DNA from: Selaginella tamariscina
Lineage: Eukaryota > Streptophyta > Lycopodiopsida > Selaginellales > Selaginellaceae
Reading direction: 5' to 3'
Length of the DNA: 64,000 nucleotides
Assembly (NCBI GenBank): GCA_003024785.1
Contig: PUQB01000143.1
Location: 346,001-410,000 of the forward strand
The position numbers and the translations under genes were made by a program. The notes below the pieces were generated by a model. That model was given only the letters and a program-made list of their open reading frames with translations. It had not been told where the DNA came from and did no database searches. Shown one piece after another: positions 22,886 through 35,000 of the stretch (positions are counted from its first letter, which is position 1; each line of letters starts with the position of its first letter).

Positions 22886-23760
22886 TAGCACTTCCCTCCT
22901 TTGGCATTTGCATGGGGATATTTGCCTGAAGTATTGCTGTAATTCTCTCATCCTGGTGTTTTTTGGTGATCCCATGGTGGCAAATGGGTATCACTGTGCT
23001 AGTTATGAGCGGTGTCATGGTGGCAGATGTGCCGTTTGTGCTGGATGTGTTCGGTTTGTGAGATTGCAGCATTTCCCCTCTTCGGGCATTTGCAGGGGGC
23101 ATTTGTTTGGAGTATATATGCTGTGGTTGAGGTCCAGTAAGGTGTGCCAATTGGGTGCTTGGTTACTCTTTGCTGGTTGTGCGTTTGTTGTTGTCACAGC
23201 ATTTCCCCTCTTCGGGCATTTGTGGGGAACATTTGTCCGAGGCGTTAAGGCTGTTTCTGAGGTCTGGCAATACGTTTGATGCTTTCAAGGTGATGAATAG
23301 AGGCTGTATGTGCTGGACATGGGTGCGGATTTGTTTTTTCTTTCCCCAGAAGCAGCAAATACCTTCGGTTTGCGAGGTATTCGTGTTTTCCCCCTTTGGG
23401 CATTTGTGGGGGCATTTGTCTGAAGTGTGTACGCTGTTAATGAGGCTTGGTATGCTGGTATGGACGTGGTGCTTGTGGTCTATGCTGGATTTGGTCCCAG
23501 GTTTTCATTTTACAGCATTTCCCTCCTTCGGGCATGTGCGGGGGGCATGTTGCTTGATGTATAGCGGTTGTTCCAGTGGTCTAGTGGTACTTGTGATGCT
23601 TTAAGGTTGTTCTATAGGCTTAGTAGGTGCTAGACATGAGCCGGTTTATGATTATTCTTCTCTGGGAACAGTGAAGTACACTCAGTTTGATGGACGACCG
23701 CATTTTCCCCCTTTGGGCATTTGCGGGGAGAGTTTGGCTTCTCGCAAATGCTGCTGTTTC
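22886..23760. repeat. Higher-order tandem repeat with alternating 183/131-bp spacing
   Basis: The core CATTTCCCCTCTTCGGGCAT, TTG(C/T)GGGG occurs six times. The C of GGCAT falls at 22905, 23087, 23217, 23401, 23533 and 23718, giving spacings of 182, 130, 184, 132 and 185. After the core, most units carry a further shared segment of the type GCTG..TGAGGTCTGG. The true unit is therefore about 314 bp, made of two related sub-units, in roughly two and a half copies. No gene was recognised in it. Confidence 0.85.
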
Positions 23761-25040
23761 AGAAGTTCGGTTTGGGATTGAGGGTATAGGGATGTATGGT
23801 CGTTGCCTAGGCTGGACGTGTGGTGACTTTGGATATGTTTTCGTTCTGAAACAGCATTTGACAGGTCTTTTCGGTGGTTAAGGCCTGTCTTTTAGGTTTT
23901 TTGCTGCGTGGGCTCTTTCTGTTCCGCTTTCGCACCTGCTGGATCTTCCTCCTCCCGTTGTCTTAATCCTCTGATAGTTGTGCACATTGATAGGTCCTTC
24001 TAATGGGGGGATGCACTCTTCCGTGAGTTCCTCGGTGAAGGAACCATCGGAAACCCGGTATTGACTCATTCTGACTTGTTTATCAGATGAGCGATTACCA
24101 GCTGTGGGTTCTAGAAGTGAGTGTATCATTCAACATGGGTGGACGCACTTAGTGAAAGATAAGGTGGGTTCTGTAGGTTGGGATAAGCGGCTGTGTTGCT
24201 AGTTTGCTGGTTTACACAGGATGATTGAGTTTGCGTGGCAGTTTGTTTTTTAGCTTTTTTTTTGCTGCTGATGGTGCTAGTTCGTGTGGGTTAGACACTT
24301 GCTGGTGCTACTGTGGCACGTTTGGGTGTGGTGTGGTGTGCCAGATGACTCATCATTGGCTTGGCTCATGTGGTTCGTTGTTCAAGGTAGCACAGGTGGT
24401 GACAGGTTTTGAAGGGGTGTTGGTTGGTGTGGGTTAGGACCTTTCGATGCTCTGTGGAGGAAGGACTTGTGGGCTTCTTGGGGTTGTGTACAGTGCTGGT
24501 GGGTGTGGGTTAGGCATTTGCCGGTACTTTCTTGGTGTGAGGTGTGAGTTGGTCTCATCCTCCTTGGTGATATCTTTTACTTGGTTCACCATCTTGAAGA
24601 TTCTTTGGAGTGGGATGAATATTCTTAAGGGATATTCTTGGCATATGATTGGGAATATGCTGATGGAATATGCTGCTTTATGCAGTATGTTCTTGTAGTA
24701 TATACAGGTCTCCAAAAGGTATATATAGGTTTGAGTTGTTTCATCTAGGTTGTTTCTGTATGTGGACTGGTTCGTGGACCGGCATGCAACAATCCCGACA
24801 GAGATCGGTAAAGGTCTGAAGCATGACAAAACCGGGTATCTGCGAGCTCGAACTTTCAAGTCCAAGACTCCAAGGTATATGAGATATTCTTTGAATATTC
24901 TTGGGTATCTTAGAGACAGTATATAGTTTAGCATACAAAATATTCTTGTATATTTGTTTTCTCGTTTTTTTAATACGATTGTCGTTCGACCCCCTAAAAT
25001 TTACAAAGGGCGCCGTTTCACCCTTTCAAAAAAAACTAAG
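23760..25040. other. TG-rich stretch ending in an LTR-like, ATATTC-rich block
   Basis: No gene is supported. The part 24590-24960 has repeated GATATTCTT and GAATATTC words, a TATATAGG box near 24721 and a GTGGACTGGTTCGTGGACCGG stretch, which look like retroelement LTR sequence, but no partner copy was found in the window. It ends with AT-rich sequence just before foldback-family pieces at 25046. Confidence 0.3.
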
Positions 25041-25080
25041 ATATGTTTGGTGTGGGGGCAACCCCACTTAGCAGTCAACG

Positions 25081-28000
25081 CACCCCAGAGCACTAAGGGG
25101 GCACCCCATACCGCTATGGGGTTGGTGTAGGGGAAATTACCCCATAGCACTCCCTAACTTGGAGTCTTAGGGACCCTAACACAGATACGATTTTAAATTA
25201 AATGTGTGGAGTTAACCTTAACCGTCCAAGTTAAATAAAAAATTATTTTTTTACATATTTTGTACGGTTGCGCACTCTTGGTGCGCAACGCGCTTACGGA
25301 CCAGCACCACATTAGTGGCACTCAGTTGCCACCTACCGCCTAGCATGGGGTATCTTTAGTTATGTATACAGGTAAACATAAATAACAGATAGAACACAAC
25401 GTGCAAGCTCGTGCATGCATCCGTGCACACACACGTAATTTACCTTCTTAAAGAGTCGTTGAGTGGCTTTCTTCATGACATATTCCACAATATACAGAGC
25501 AATCTGTCTGTTGTTATGCATGTAATGCATGTATATAAATATGTGTTTGCATGTCTAGACATGTATCTACTATATGCAAGCACACGAGCCAAATAAATGA
25601 GCATACTATGTGTGTACATGTTTATTGTGTACTTGCGCATGTGCATACATATGTGCTTAAATGTATTAAGAAAAGGATATAGAGAAATAGCTTGTTGTAG
25701 TGGACTAGATAATGATGATGTGTATATGTATATGTATATACGTAATTGTTTTATATGCATATAGAGCACTTTTCCTTGTATTATTTAAGTTAAATGTAAG
25801 TGAGGTTATTAAATTGAAAAGCTTTTTATTTATTTTGAATTTCATAAATTTGACCTAGAAAGCTGAGATCACTTTACTGAGGTGTGTTTCTTTTTATATA
25901 TTTTCAATTTTAACTTTCTTATGTAGGATTTAATATTTTTTATTTAATTTATAAATAACCTAGAATTTCTTATTTACTATAACATGCCTTTCTTAAATAA
26001 TCAAAAACCATTTATACATCAGATAGACATCTTTAAATCCCGATGTATATGAACATATATTGTTGTTTAAATAGTCAATAATCACGATATATACATGTTA
26101 TATATATGCATGTATAGTTACATTTATATCAACAGCTAAACTACACACACAAGAAGTGAGATTTGTACATATATAATGAGTAAACCCACACGCATGTACC
26201 TTATGTGTGCATCCCTAATTCATTTAACGAGTGTACATATTGTATATATATAATAAACACATACACACCTCAAAAGATACATTTTGAGATTTTGATACTC
26301 AATATATATTCAAGGTTTAGTACGTCTATGTACATATATATTATATTGAAATATGCATAATGTATATAAAGAGAGAGATACATGAGATTAGAGCCTACAT
26401 ATTACATATATGTATATATATAACTATATTACTCAGTTGATAGTGAATCTTGTATTTCACTAGGTAAGTCTGAGGTTTAATATTCACCTGTGAATATAAA
26501 TATGTATAGTAAACGGTCAATCGTGAAAAATCAGTCACTATAATGGAATAATAACCTAGTTAAATAAGACATACAAATACATTAGAACACTTCAAAAGGT
26601 GTATATATATCTTGTATATTAGTACTTTTAAATGAGTGCCTTACGCTGCAATTGACGGACAGAGTCTGCCTATATCTTACGGATCAGGCACCCTTTCTCT
26701 TCTCACTTATAAATCTCATTTGTTATCCCCAATGTTGCACCACCTCAAATAAGATACATGATCTATGGACTTGAACTTAATATATATTCTTCTTAAGACT
26801 GCATTCTCTTTATCACTATGGAGTGTTACCTTATGCATATCAACCATAAGTGTTACCCTAATACATAAGTTTATCAGAGGTATAAAGGTATGCTAAATAT
26901 TTTTATATATTCATTTTTGCATGCATGTTTTATAATTAAGAAAATTTAACTTATTAAACATAATTGATAAAATAATAATTTTTTTTTTTTGAGAACTCTC
27001 TCATTAAGTTTTATAAATTAAAAGAAAAATAAAGAATAAAAAAGAGAAAAAAAATCATGCTTTTAAAACGATAAAGCAAATATATACTCTTTAATAAGAT
27101 GTGCTTTTAAATAAGATATGTTTTTGAAATAAAAAAGCAAGTACTCATGATTTAAACAATTTAAACCATAAAAAGATTATTTTAAATAAAAAAATGAAAA
27201 GATATGGTTCAACAATTATGTCCAGCTGAATTTGGTCCCAGAAGTTGTGTGTGTGTGTGTGTGTACGCACATGCACACTCACACGCACACATACACATGA
27301 TACCAATGAATATGTTCTGTTTACAGAGTTCTGATGAATTGGGAGATGCAAATATGATCATATAAAAGAAATAGCAAGGGATTTATATTATTGTATTCTA
27401 ATATATTATATCTTTAATAAATCGCCTGTAGTGTATTATATATGAATGTAAAAGTAATTAGTTAATTATTTCAGGACAGTGACAAGCAAGATAGACATTA
27501 TATATATATCACAGATTTTATTATCTTAAGTTGGAAATTTTAGAATTAGATAAAACGATTATTTATAAAATTTACTAATGAGTATTAAAAAAAATATTTC
27601 ATGGTTTTCTCCGCCAAAATTGCAGTTTTCTTTCCTGAAATTTTTGCTTAATGAATCAAATTAACTAAAAATGTAATAAAACTTCTTAGTTTTTTTAAAT
27701 AAAAAAACTAAGTCAAATCTACTGTCAATTATAAAGTTTACATTTGTATGTATACTTGGTCTTTGGAAGTGTATGCATAGGTTACTTAGCATTTATCTAA
27801 TACAGCATCATACATGCTGTTAATTTGTACATATAAATACACACACACACATACACACATTTAAATATCACAAAGCATTTTTCTCTGCATGATTTTATTA
27901 ATAATATCAAATATAAAGAGATATAATGTAATATATATATATTAGTATATGTATATTTGCATTGGTAAGTATTAATTTATGTAATTAAGATAATTATATA

Positions 28001-29955
28001 TAAAATATGATATATTTTAATTAGTACGAATAATATACATGGTGACAATGGCATTATACATCATTTTACATATGGCATTACATATCTTTTTACATATATG
28101 TTATGTCTGTGTGTGTGTGTGTGTGTGTGTGTGCCTGATAGAACCTATTTCATTTTAAAAAAAATACGAATAAATTTCTCTAACACGTATCCTAAAGCAT
28201 GTTTAATCCAAGTAACACAGAAGTATCAATATATTATATAATATATATATACTACATTAATATATGTACTTGTGCATAGATACATAACTAGTTATGTGCA
28301 TGCATGTTTTCTATATTATTATGCTAATTTATGTATCTATGTATATGTGTGCTTTCATACCATATATATAATATTATTTATATGTTTGATTTACGTACTT
28401 GATATATATTTAATTTATTATAGTTAATATAATAATGATAACACCTTAATATTAAATCATTGAAAACTCCATAGTTTGATTGTATATATGTATAATTTAT
28501 ATGTTTATAAATATCAGAAAACAGTAAGGAAACTTGTACGTTTTAATGTTATATTTTTGTTTAAAAATATTACACACACACACACACACACATATTTCTA
28601 TTATTAATTTAAATAGTGAAGAATATATTCTCACGTACTTTAAATCATAAAAATGCACACTTTACCAACGTTTCAGACTGAAATAAATTAGAAACTAAAA
28701 TAAAATTTAAACCATTCTATTAAAATATACCCTTAACATATCTTAAAATTTAAGACTATTACTAAAATATTTTAATTTTTTAAATATATATTGAAATAAG
28801 AAACTTGGATAATAATATATCATATTTAATTTTCTTTGGGGACGAATTGAATTTAAGATTTAGAGCTTGAGTATAACTGTTATTCTTATTTAAAATAGCA
28901 TTATAAAAATATTTGTTATTATTATTTGACTATGCCACAAATCGCAGTTCTCTCTCTCTCTCTCCTCTCCCTCTCCTCTCCCTCTCTCTCTCTCACTCAC
29001 TCTCTCTCTCACACACACACACGGATACAAAGTAGATAAAATATCAGTTGGTGCAGTTCTACTTTACCAAAACGCAGTATTTTAGGTACTCTTCGTCAAA
29101 CTGCAAAAGACAGTCACCGTCAATTACTACATTCTTTACCTGTATGTAGAAGTACATGTATATGTATATAAAGAATAAATCGTTGCAAACACCGTCTAAT
29201 ATACACATATATATTTGCAACGATTTACTGTTTCTGGCCAGCAACACTCAAGTTTCCATCATTTGCCCTTATTTCCTCTTCTTCCCAACCAGTCCAACGT
29301 GTGTGTGTGTGTAGTTTAACATGCGTTTTGTTATGAGTAAACATGATTAAGTTATTATAAACATGCGTGCAAATCTTTGAAATAATTAGTTGATCATTAT
29401 TATAAAAAGGATTAATATTTTGTTAACATTGTAATAAGCTCATATAACACACTTAAACATTATGTATCATCTAATAATAAATATTATAATTATAGCATTG
29501 AAATTATACTTTTTAATATAGTTAATTATATATTTTAGGTTTTTTCCAAGTGCTTGTGAGCATTAAAGTGTAGTTCTTTAATGATTTGAACTTTAAACAT
29601 CTTGATTACTTGTACAAGTTAAACAACGAGTTTTCATTACAAATTTACGATAATAACTTAAGTCTGTATTCGATACGCTGCATGATGTAATTTATTATAA
29701 TCAATCCTATTACAATCTAATGCACTGAAACATATTTTAGAGTATATTCTGAAATTTTCAGTTTTAAATATTCTTTAATTTAAATATTAATGCTACTTAA
29801 TAAAATACAGATTACTCATGTTTAATTTATTAGTAATCAATAAAACATTTTGGTTTTATTGTTAAGAAAGATAACTGAGGGATTCCCGCTGTAATCGTAC
29901 GTGATAAGAAATTTACATGTTAAGTTTCTTAATTAGTAAACATTCATGCATGTTC

Positions 29956-29991
<36 letters not shown>

Positions 29992-31293
29992 CATACAGTA
30001 AAACCTGTTTAAATTAAACATATATTAAATTAAAACCCTCTCTAAACCAAATAAAAATTATGGTTCCCACTCTATATATTATTATTATATTTTACTATTT
30101 TTTGCCCTTCCTTATTTAAAACCCTCTCTAAATTAAACATTACCTCCAGTCTGCCTATATGTAACCTGCTTACGTGTATATCCGACATATTGTTGACGTG
30201 TGTAGTATATATAATATAAAATATTCATAAATGTATGTATAAATAAACACATTATCTATGTCTATGCATCTATTTTGTACATACACATTAGCATTATTTA
30301 TAATAATAAGATCTCTGTCTGTCTGTCTGTCTCTTTCTCACACACGCACACACACACACACGGACACAAAGTAGATACAATCTCTTACTCTTGGAAGGTT
30401 AACATTTACGATAGGAACCAAAAGCAGGTCGTTTCCCCAAGAAGCAGTTCTACTCTACCAAAACGTGCTGCCCTTCTTATTTCATTGCAGTACTTAAATC
30501 CATAGTACATAATGTATAAACTCAACACACACACACACCTGTTGAAACCGGCAAGAGATCCTGAACCGGCTTCACAAAAGGCTTTTCACAGTTCTTCATC
30601 TCGGGTAATGCCTTGTAGTAAACTCCGTAGAGAATCAGCTGTACTATTGCCAGAAGTGTTCCCAGAAGATTTGGGACATGAAACGAGTATATACAGCTTG
30701 TGTGTGTAGGCACGTGTGAGTGATACTTACAACAATGAAGGCGTCGATTTTGCCAAGAAAACCATATGCAGTCCACACTGCACCATTGAGGAAAGCCGCC
30801 ACTGAAGGCAGCAAAGGCATGTATTCCACGCTCTTGTTCACAATCACAAGCCTATGAAACAGTAAATCGTTGCAAATATGACATCTCTCTGGTGTGTGTG
30901 TGTGTGTTAAAGAGCATATATAAAAAGTTTACCACATTTTAATAAAATAAAGGGTGAAATCTGTGTTAGACAAACGTACACACACACACAGAGCATATAT
31001 GCACTGACCCTGGTGGGTGTAGGTGCGCAAGCCAGGTAAATGACGAGGTAAACGCTCTCAACGACAAAGCCGATTGAGTTAATAGTGATGACCAGAGTGC
31101 TGTGCGAGGTGACAAAGGGTAAACCACAGAGCACCCACAGCATGCAATTGAGGAGCGTTGTCACATATACAACCCCAGAGAAGTTCTCCGTGTCCTTGTT
31201 GCGGTATATTTTCCAGATTGTCGGCCTGTAAACCAAAAAACCCACAAAGAATGTACATACATACACACACGCACAAGCATATGTAATGCATGC
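25081..31293. repeat. Segmental duplication, copy B (~6.2 kb)
   Basis: This is the direct-orientation partner of 3244-9665. Nearly all the AT-rich sequence is collinear base for base, with small indels mostly at dinucleotide runs. Relative to copy A it lacks the SWEET exon-4 block (A 9133-9361 replaced by about 65 bp at 30920-30985) and stops inside SWEET intron 2, before the microexon, first exon and promoter. No other gene is supported in 25081-30538. Confidence 0.95.
30539..31250 (-). pseudogene. SWEET-family transporter pseudogene, copy B
   Basis: Three blocks match the copy A gene: about 31009-31250 (RPTIWKIYRNKDTENFSG, LNCMLWVLCGLP), 30731-30851 (NKSVEYMPLLPSVAAFLNG) and 30539 to about 30682 (PNLLGTLLAIVQLILYGVYY). 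The first exon, the microexon and the exon coding for the linker helix and helix 5 are missing, so no working seven-helix transporter can be made. Copy-specific changes include an added codon near 31040 and a Tyr-to-Cys change in the LWVLYG motif. Confidence 0.85.
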
Positions 31294-31296
31294 CAC

Positions 31297-31533
31297 ACGA
31301 TTAAAAGATGCCCGAGCCTTGTTCACCACCTCCAGTGGCACCTGTCCTGTACAAATCTCTACATTCCTTCCTTTCACACCCCCAAGGTGAGCGCGAACTC
31401 GTTCAGCCGCGCCGGTGTAAGTACTCGAGCAATACTTACACTTCCATGGACTCACGCCGTGGCTTGTCTCGGATGTCGGCCTCAGTTTCAGAACATGAGC
31501 CCAGCTCCAGCATGGCTGCCTTCCTCCCCCCAC
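31297..31533 (-). mobile_element. BED zinc-finger fragment of a hAT-type transposase
   Basis: On the minus strand the frame WKCKYCSSTYTGAAERVRAH, followed by GVKGRNVEICTGQVP, matches the BED finger (C-x2-C ... H ... C) typical of hAT transposases. It runs straight into the end of duplicated segment B at 31293. No catalytic transposase domain was found nearby, so it is a fragment. Confidence 0.65.
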
Positions 31534-32075
31534 CCCGGACTTACCTCAGCGCTTCCGGATCCCACGAACCCTGATTTTACATAAACCCTAATCCTAAGTA
31601 AAAGAAAGCATATTCTTTAGGGTTTTTAAAAAATATTCCTGGTGTTTAAACGCTGTATTATAAGCGCGTTTTAAACGGCACTTTTTATGAATCGTACCCG
31701 TTCGAATGCAAGTATGCTGCGTTGCTATACCCCACTCAAGAACAGCCCTTCAACAATGGGCCTTTGTGCTTTCACAGGCAAAGGATCTCAATGTGTTGAA
31801 TCTATGAACCTCTCTCTCTTTCTCGATTTCATGTTCTTTGTTAGCTTGTTGGGTCCGTGGATTCGTGTTCATCTATAAAGAATCTGTCAGTCTGATTGTG
31901 AATTTCGTGTTCTTGTGAATGCTTCCTTGTTGGGCTCGTGTTCTTGTGAAAGATTTTGAATAATCTGTATCGATTCTCTCTCTCTCATGTACATGTTCTT
32001 GCAGGAGGATTTTGATCCATCTGCACTCCATACGTTGCACTTCTAAAAGAAACCAGGACTCGATCGGTATATCAA
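31534..32075. other. Intergenic stretch between BED fragment and Copia LTR
   Basis: It holds a GTTTAAACGC...GCGTTTTAAAC-type inverted pair (about 31644-31676) and CT-rich tracts. No coding segment was recognised. Confidence 0.5.
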
Positions 32076-35000
32076 AACCTCTTTCATGTCTATTCACTGT
32101 AAGGTTAAATATATTGAGGCACCGCTGTGCATGACGCCCACCTGTACATATCCCAAGATTTACCTGGGATACTCTGCATAACTCAACCACTGTGATATCA
32201 CTTCACTGCTGCTTGACTTCATAACGCTTGACTTCATAACCAACCCGGTATTGTAACTCCCTCCCCTCAAGCTGAGATACTCAGAGCATCTCTTAGCTTG
32301 ACAAATTGAGCTTTGGGTAGTGGCTTGTAAAGATGTCTGCAAGCTGCCTTGTTGTGGGTAAATACTCCAAAACTATCTCCCCTGACGCAATCTTTTCACA
32401 AATGAAGTGATGCTGCAGCTCAATATGTTTCGTCCTAGCATGAAAGACAGGGTTGTGAGCAAGTTGCAACGCACTTCGATTGTCACAGTAAAGCATGGTC
32501 GGTTTCCCCACATCCTGATGTAACTCTAGAAGCATGCGACGGAGCCAGATCACCTCCTTGGCAGCTGTGGAAGTAGCAACATACTCCGCTTCAGTACTTT
32601 GACAATGCTACTGTTGCTTGTTTCTTGCTTGACCAAGATACTGAGGCACCACTCATGATACAACAGATGCCCAAGGTAGAGTGACGGGTATCTTGGTCGC
32701 CAGCCCAATCTGAGTCCGCAAATGCTTGCAAAACCAGTGTCCCATGGCCCGTGCGTTGAAAGACCAAGCCAAAGTCAAGTGTGCCAGCAATATATCTTAG
32801 AATCCTCTTCGCCGCATGCCAATGCAGCTCAGTGGGAGCAGAGTTAAACCTGCTCAGGAACGAGACCGCATGAGCCACATCAGATCTGGTGTTGTTTGCA
32901 AGATAAAGCAAGCCACCAATAAGAGAGCGATATTGAGAAGGGTGAGCAAACAAAGCCCCAGACTCCCGTGAGAGACGTTGACCAGACACCATGGGAGTTG
33001 GTACTGGTCGAGCTCCAAACATACCAAACTCGGTAAGTAAATGAGCTGCATATTGCCTTTGGGAAAGTTTAGTCAACCCTCGTTTACAGTCTTGAGTAAA
33101 CTCAAGTCCAAGAAATCCGCGAGCTTCCCCCAGATCTTTCATGGTATACCGAAACTTCAGCAAGTTCTTCGCAACCTCCAAAGTCTCGAGATGATTAGCA
33201 ACCATGAGACAGTCATCAACATAGACTACAATCACAACAAACCGATCTCCCTCTGTCCGATAGTATAAGTTTCCATCGGAGGCCAGCTTCTCAAAGCCCT
33301 CAGAGCATAGGAACTCATCAATACACTTGTACCACTACCGGGAAGCTTGCTTCAAACCATACAAAGCCTTGCACAACCTATAGACCAGGTCACCATCCGG
33401 ATGTTCGAAGCCCTCAGGTTGTTTCATGAAGATCTCCTCCTACAGATCCCCATTCAGAAAGGTAGTCTTCACATCCATATGGTGGATGTGAAGATTAAAC
33501 TCATTGGCAAAAGCAGTGAGCACACGAATGCTAGTCATCTTGACTAGCAGACTAAAAGTTTCCTCGAAGTCAACCCCAGGTACCTGCGAAAACCCCTAAG
33601 CAACCAGGCGAGCCTTAAACCTCTGCACCGAGTCGTTCGGGTTCAATACCAAACTGTATACCCAGCGACAACCAACCACGTTCGGCCAGCAGGAGGAGAG
33701 GTAAGCTGGTAAGTTCCTTTCTCCTGTAGAGAATCATACTCCTCTTGCATTGCACGTTGCCAGTGCTCTGCTTCAGGAAGCTGCATCGCCTCCTTATAGG
33801 ATCTAGGAACCCGAGGTACAGCAGAAGTATGTAAATTCATCTTCACAACAGGCTTCCTTGTTCGCGTGGAACGGCCAGCAATATCACGCCCATACTCCTT
33901 TGGTTTAAAGTTCAACGATCCCGTGAGTCTCTGAACCTCAGCCGGCATCTCTACAGCAGATACCCCCTCACGATGTGAGATCCCCAGAGCTTACAACAGG
34001 TTCAAAACTAGGATCAGGTTGTGCAGACTCAGCCTGAGAAGTCTCCGGCAACAACATGCTTGGCTCGGTGAGACCCGGAGATGGAGCAGCAGCTTCCACA
34101 ACTCCCATCTTTGCATCTGACGACACAGGGGCGAGTCGAGTCGACTCAACAAGTTGGCGAACCTCAGACGGAGCCTCTTCAAGCTCACCATCCCAATCCC
34201 AAGCCTCAGGCTGAAACTCACGCTCGAGCATGACCCGATCCTTATAAAATACATGCTCATCAAACTGGACATCTGTTGAGACAAAAACCGAGCTGGTCTG
34301 TGGGTCCCAAAGTCTGTAACCCTTCTGGGTTACCCCATAACCAATCAGAAAACCAACACGGCTCCGAGAGGCGAGCTTGTCTAGACCAGGCGTGGTAAGT
34401 CGAGCAAATGCTAGTGCTCCCAGCTTTCGTAGCATGGCGAGCCTCGGCTTCTGACCTGTCCATCGTTCATGAGGAACCATGCCTGATAAAGACGAGTGGG
34501 GAAGAAAGTTCTGCAGGTAAACCACAGTCCTCACAAGCTCACCCCACAGGTTGTGAGGAAAACCAGTCTGCAGGAGTACACACCTCACAGCATCCATGAT
34601 AGTACGATTCTTCCGCTCGGAAACTCCATTTTGCTGAGACGAATGCGGACAAGTCTGCTGCTGCAGATCCCTCTCTCCTTGCAAAAAAACTGGAAAAGGT
34701 GAGAGGTAAACTCTCCACCCCCATCCGAGCGAAGAACCTTCAATCTCCTGCCTGTGGAAACCTCAGCCGAGAGCAAGAACTCTTGAAAAGCAGCCAGAGC
34801 TTCTGATTTCTCACGCAAAAAATAGACTGAGTATACCGGCTATGGTCATCAGTGAACGTGATGAAGTAGCGTTTTCCTGTGCGAGTTTGCACCCGCATTG
34901 GTCCACACAAATCGGTGTGAACCAAATCCAACAATGCAGCCGCCCTCGAATCTGAGCGCGGGAAGCGCCGCCGGGTCTGTTTTCCCTGAACACAGACATG

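Noticed and set aside
22908-23604. Open frames of 123 and 149 codons across the tandem repeat
   Set aside because: They repeat FPSSGICRG-like words arising from the repeated DNA core and show no domain.
22886-23760. CRISPR-like array
   Set aside because: The spaced repeat cores have related, not unique, sequence between them, alternate in spacing, and sit in a plant genome; this is a dimeric tandem repeat.
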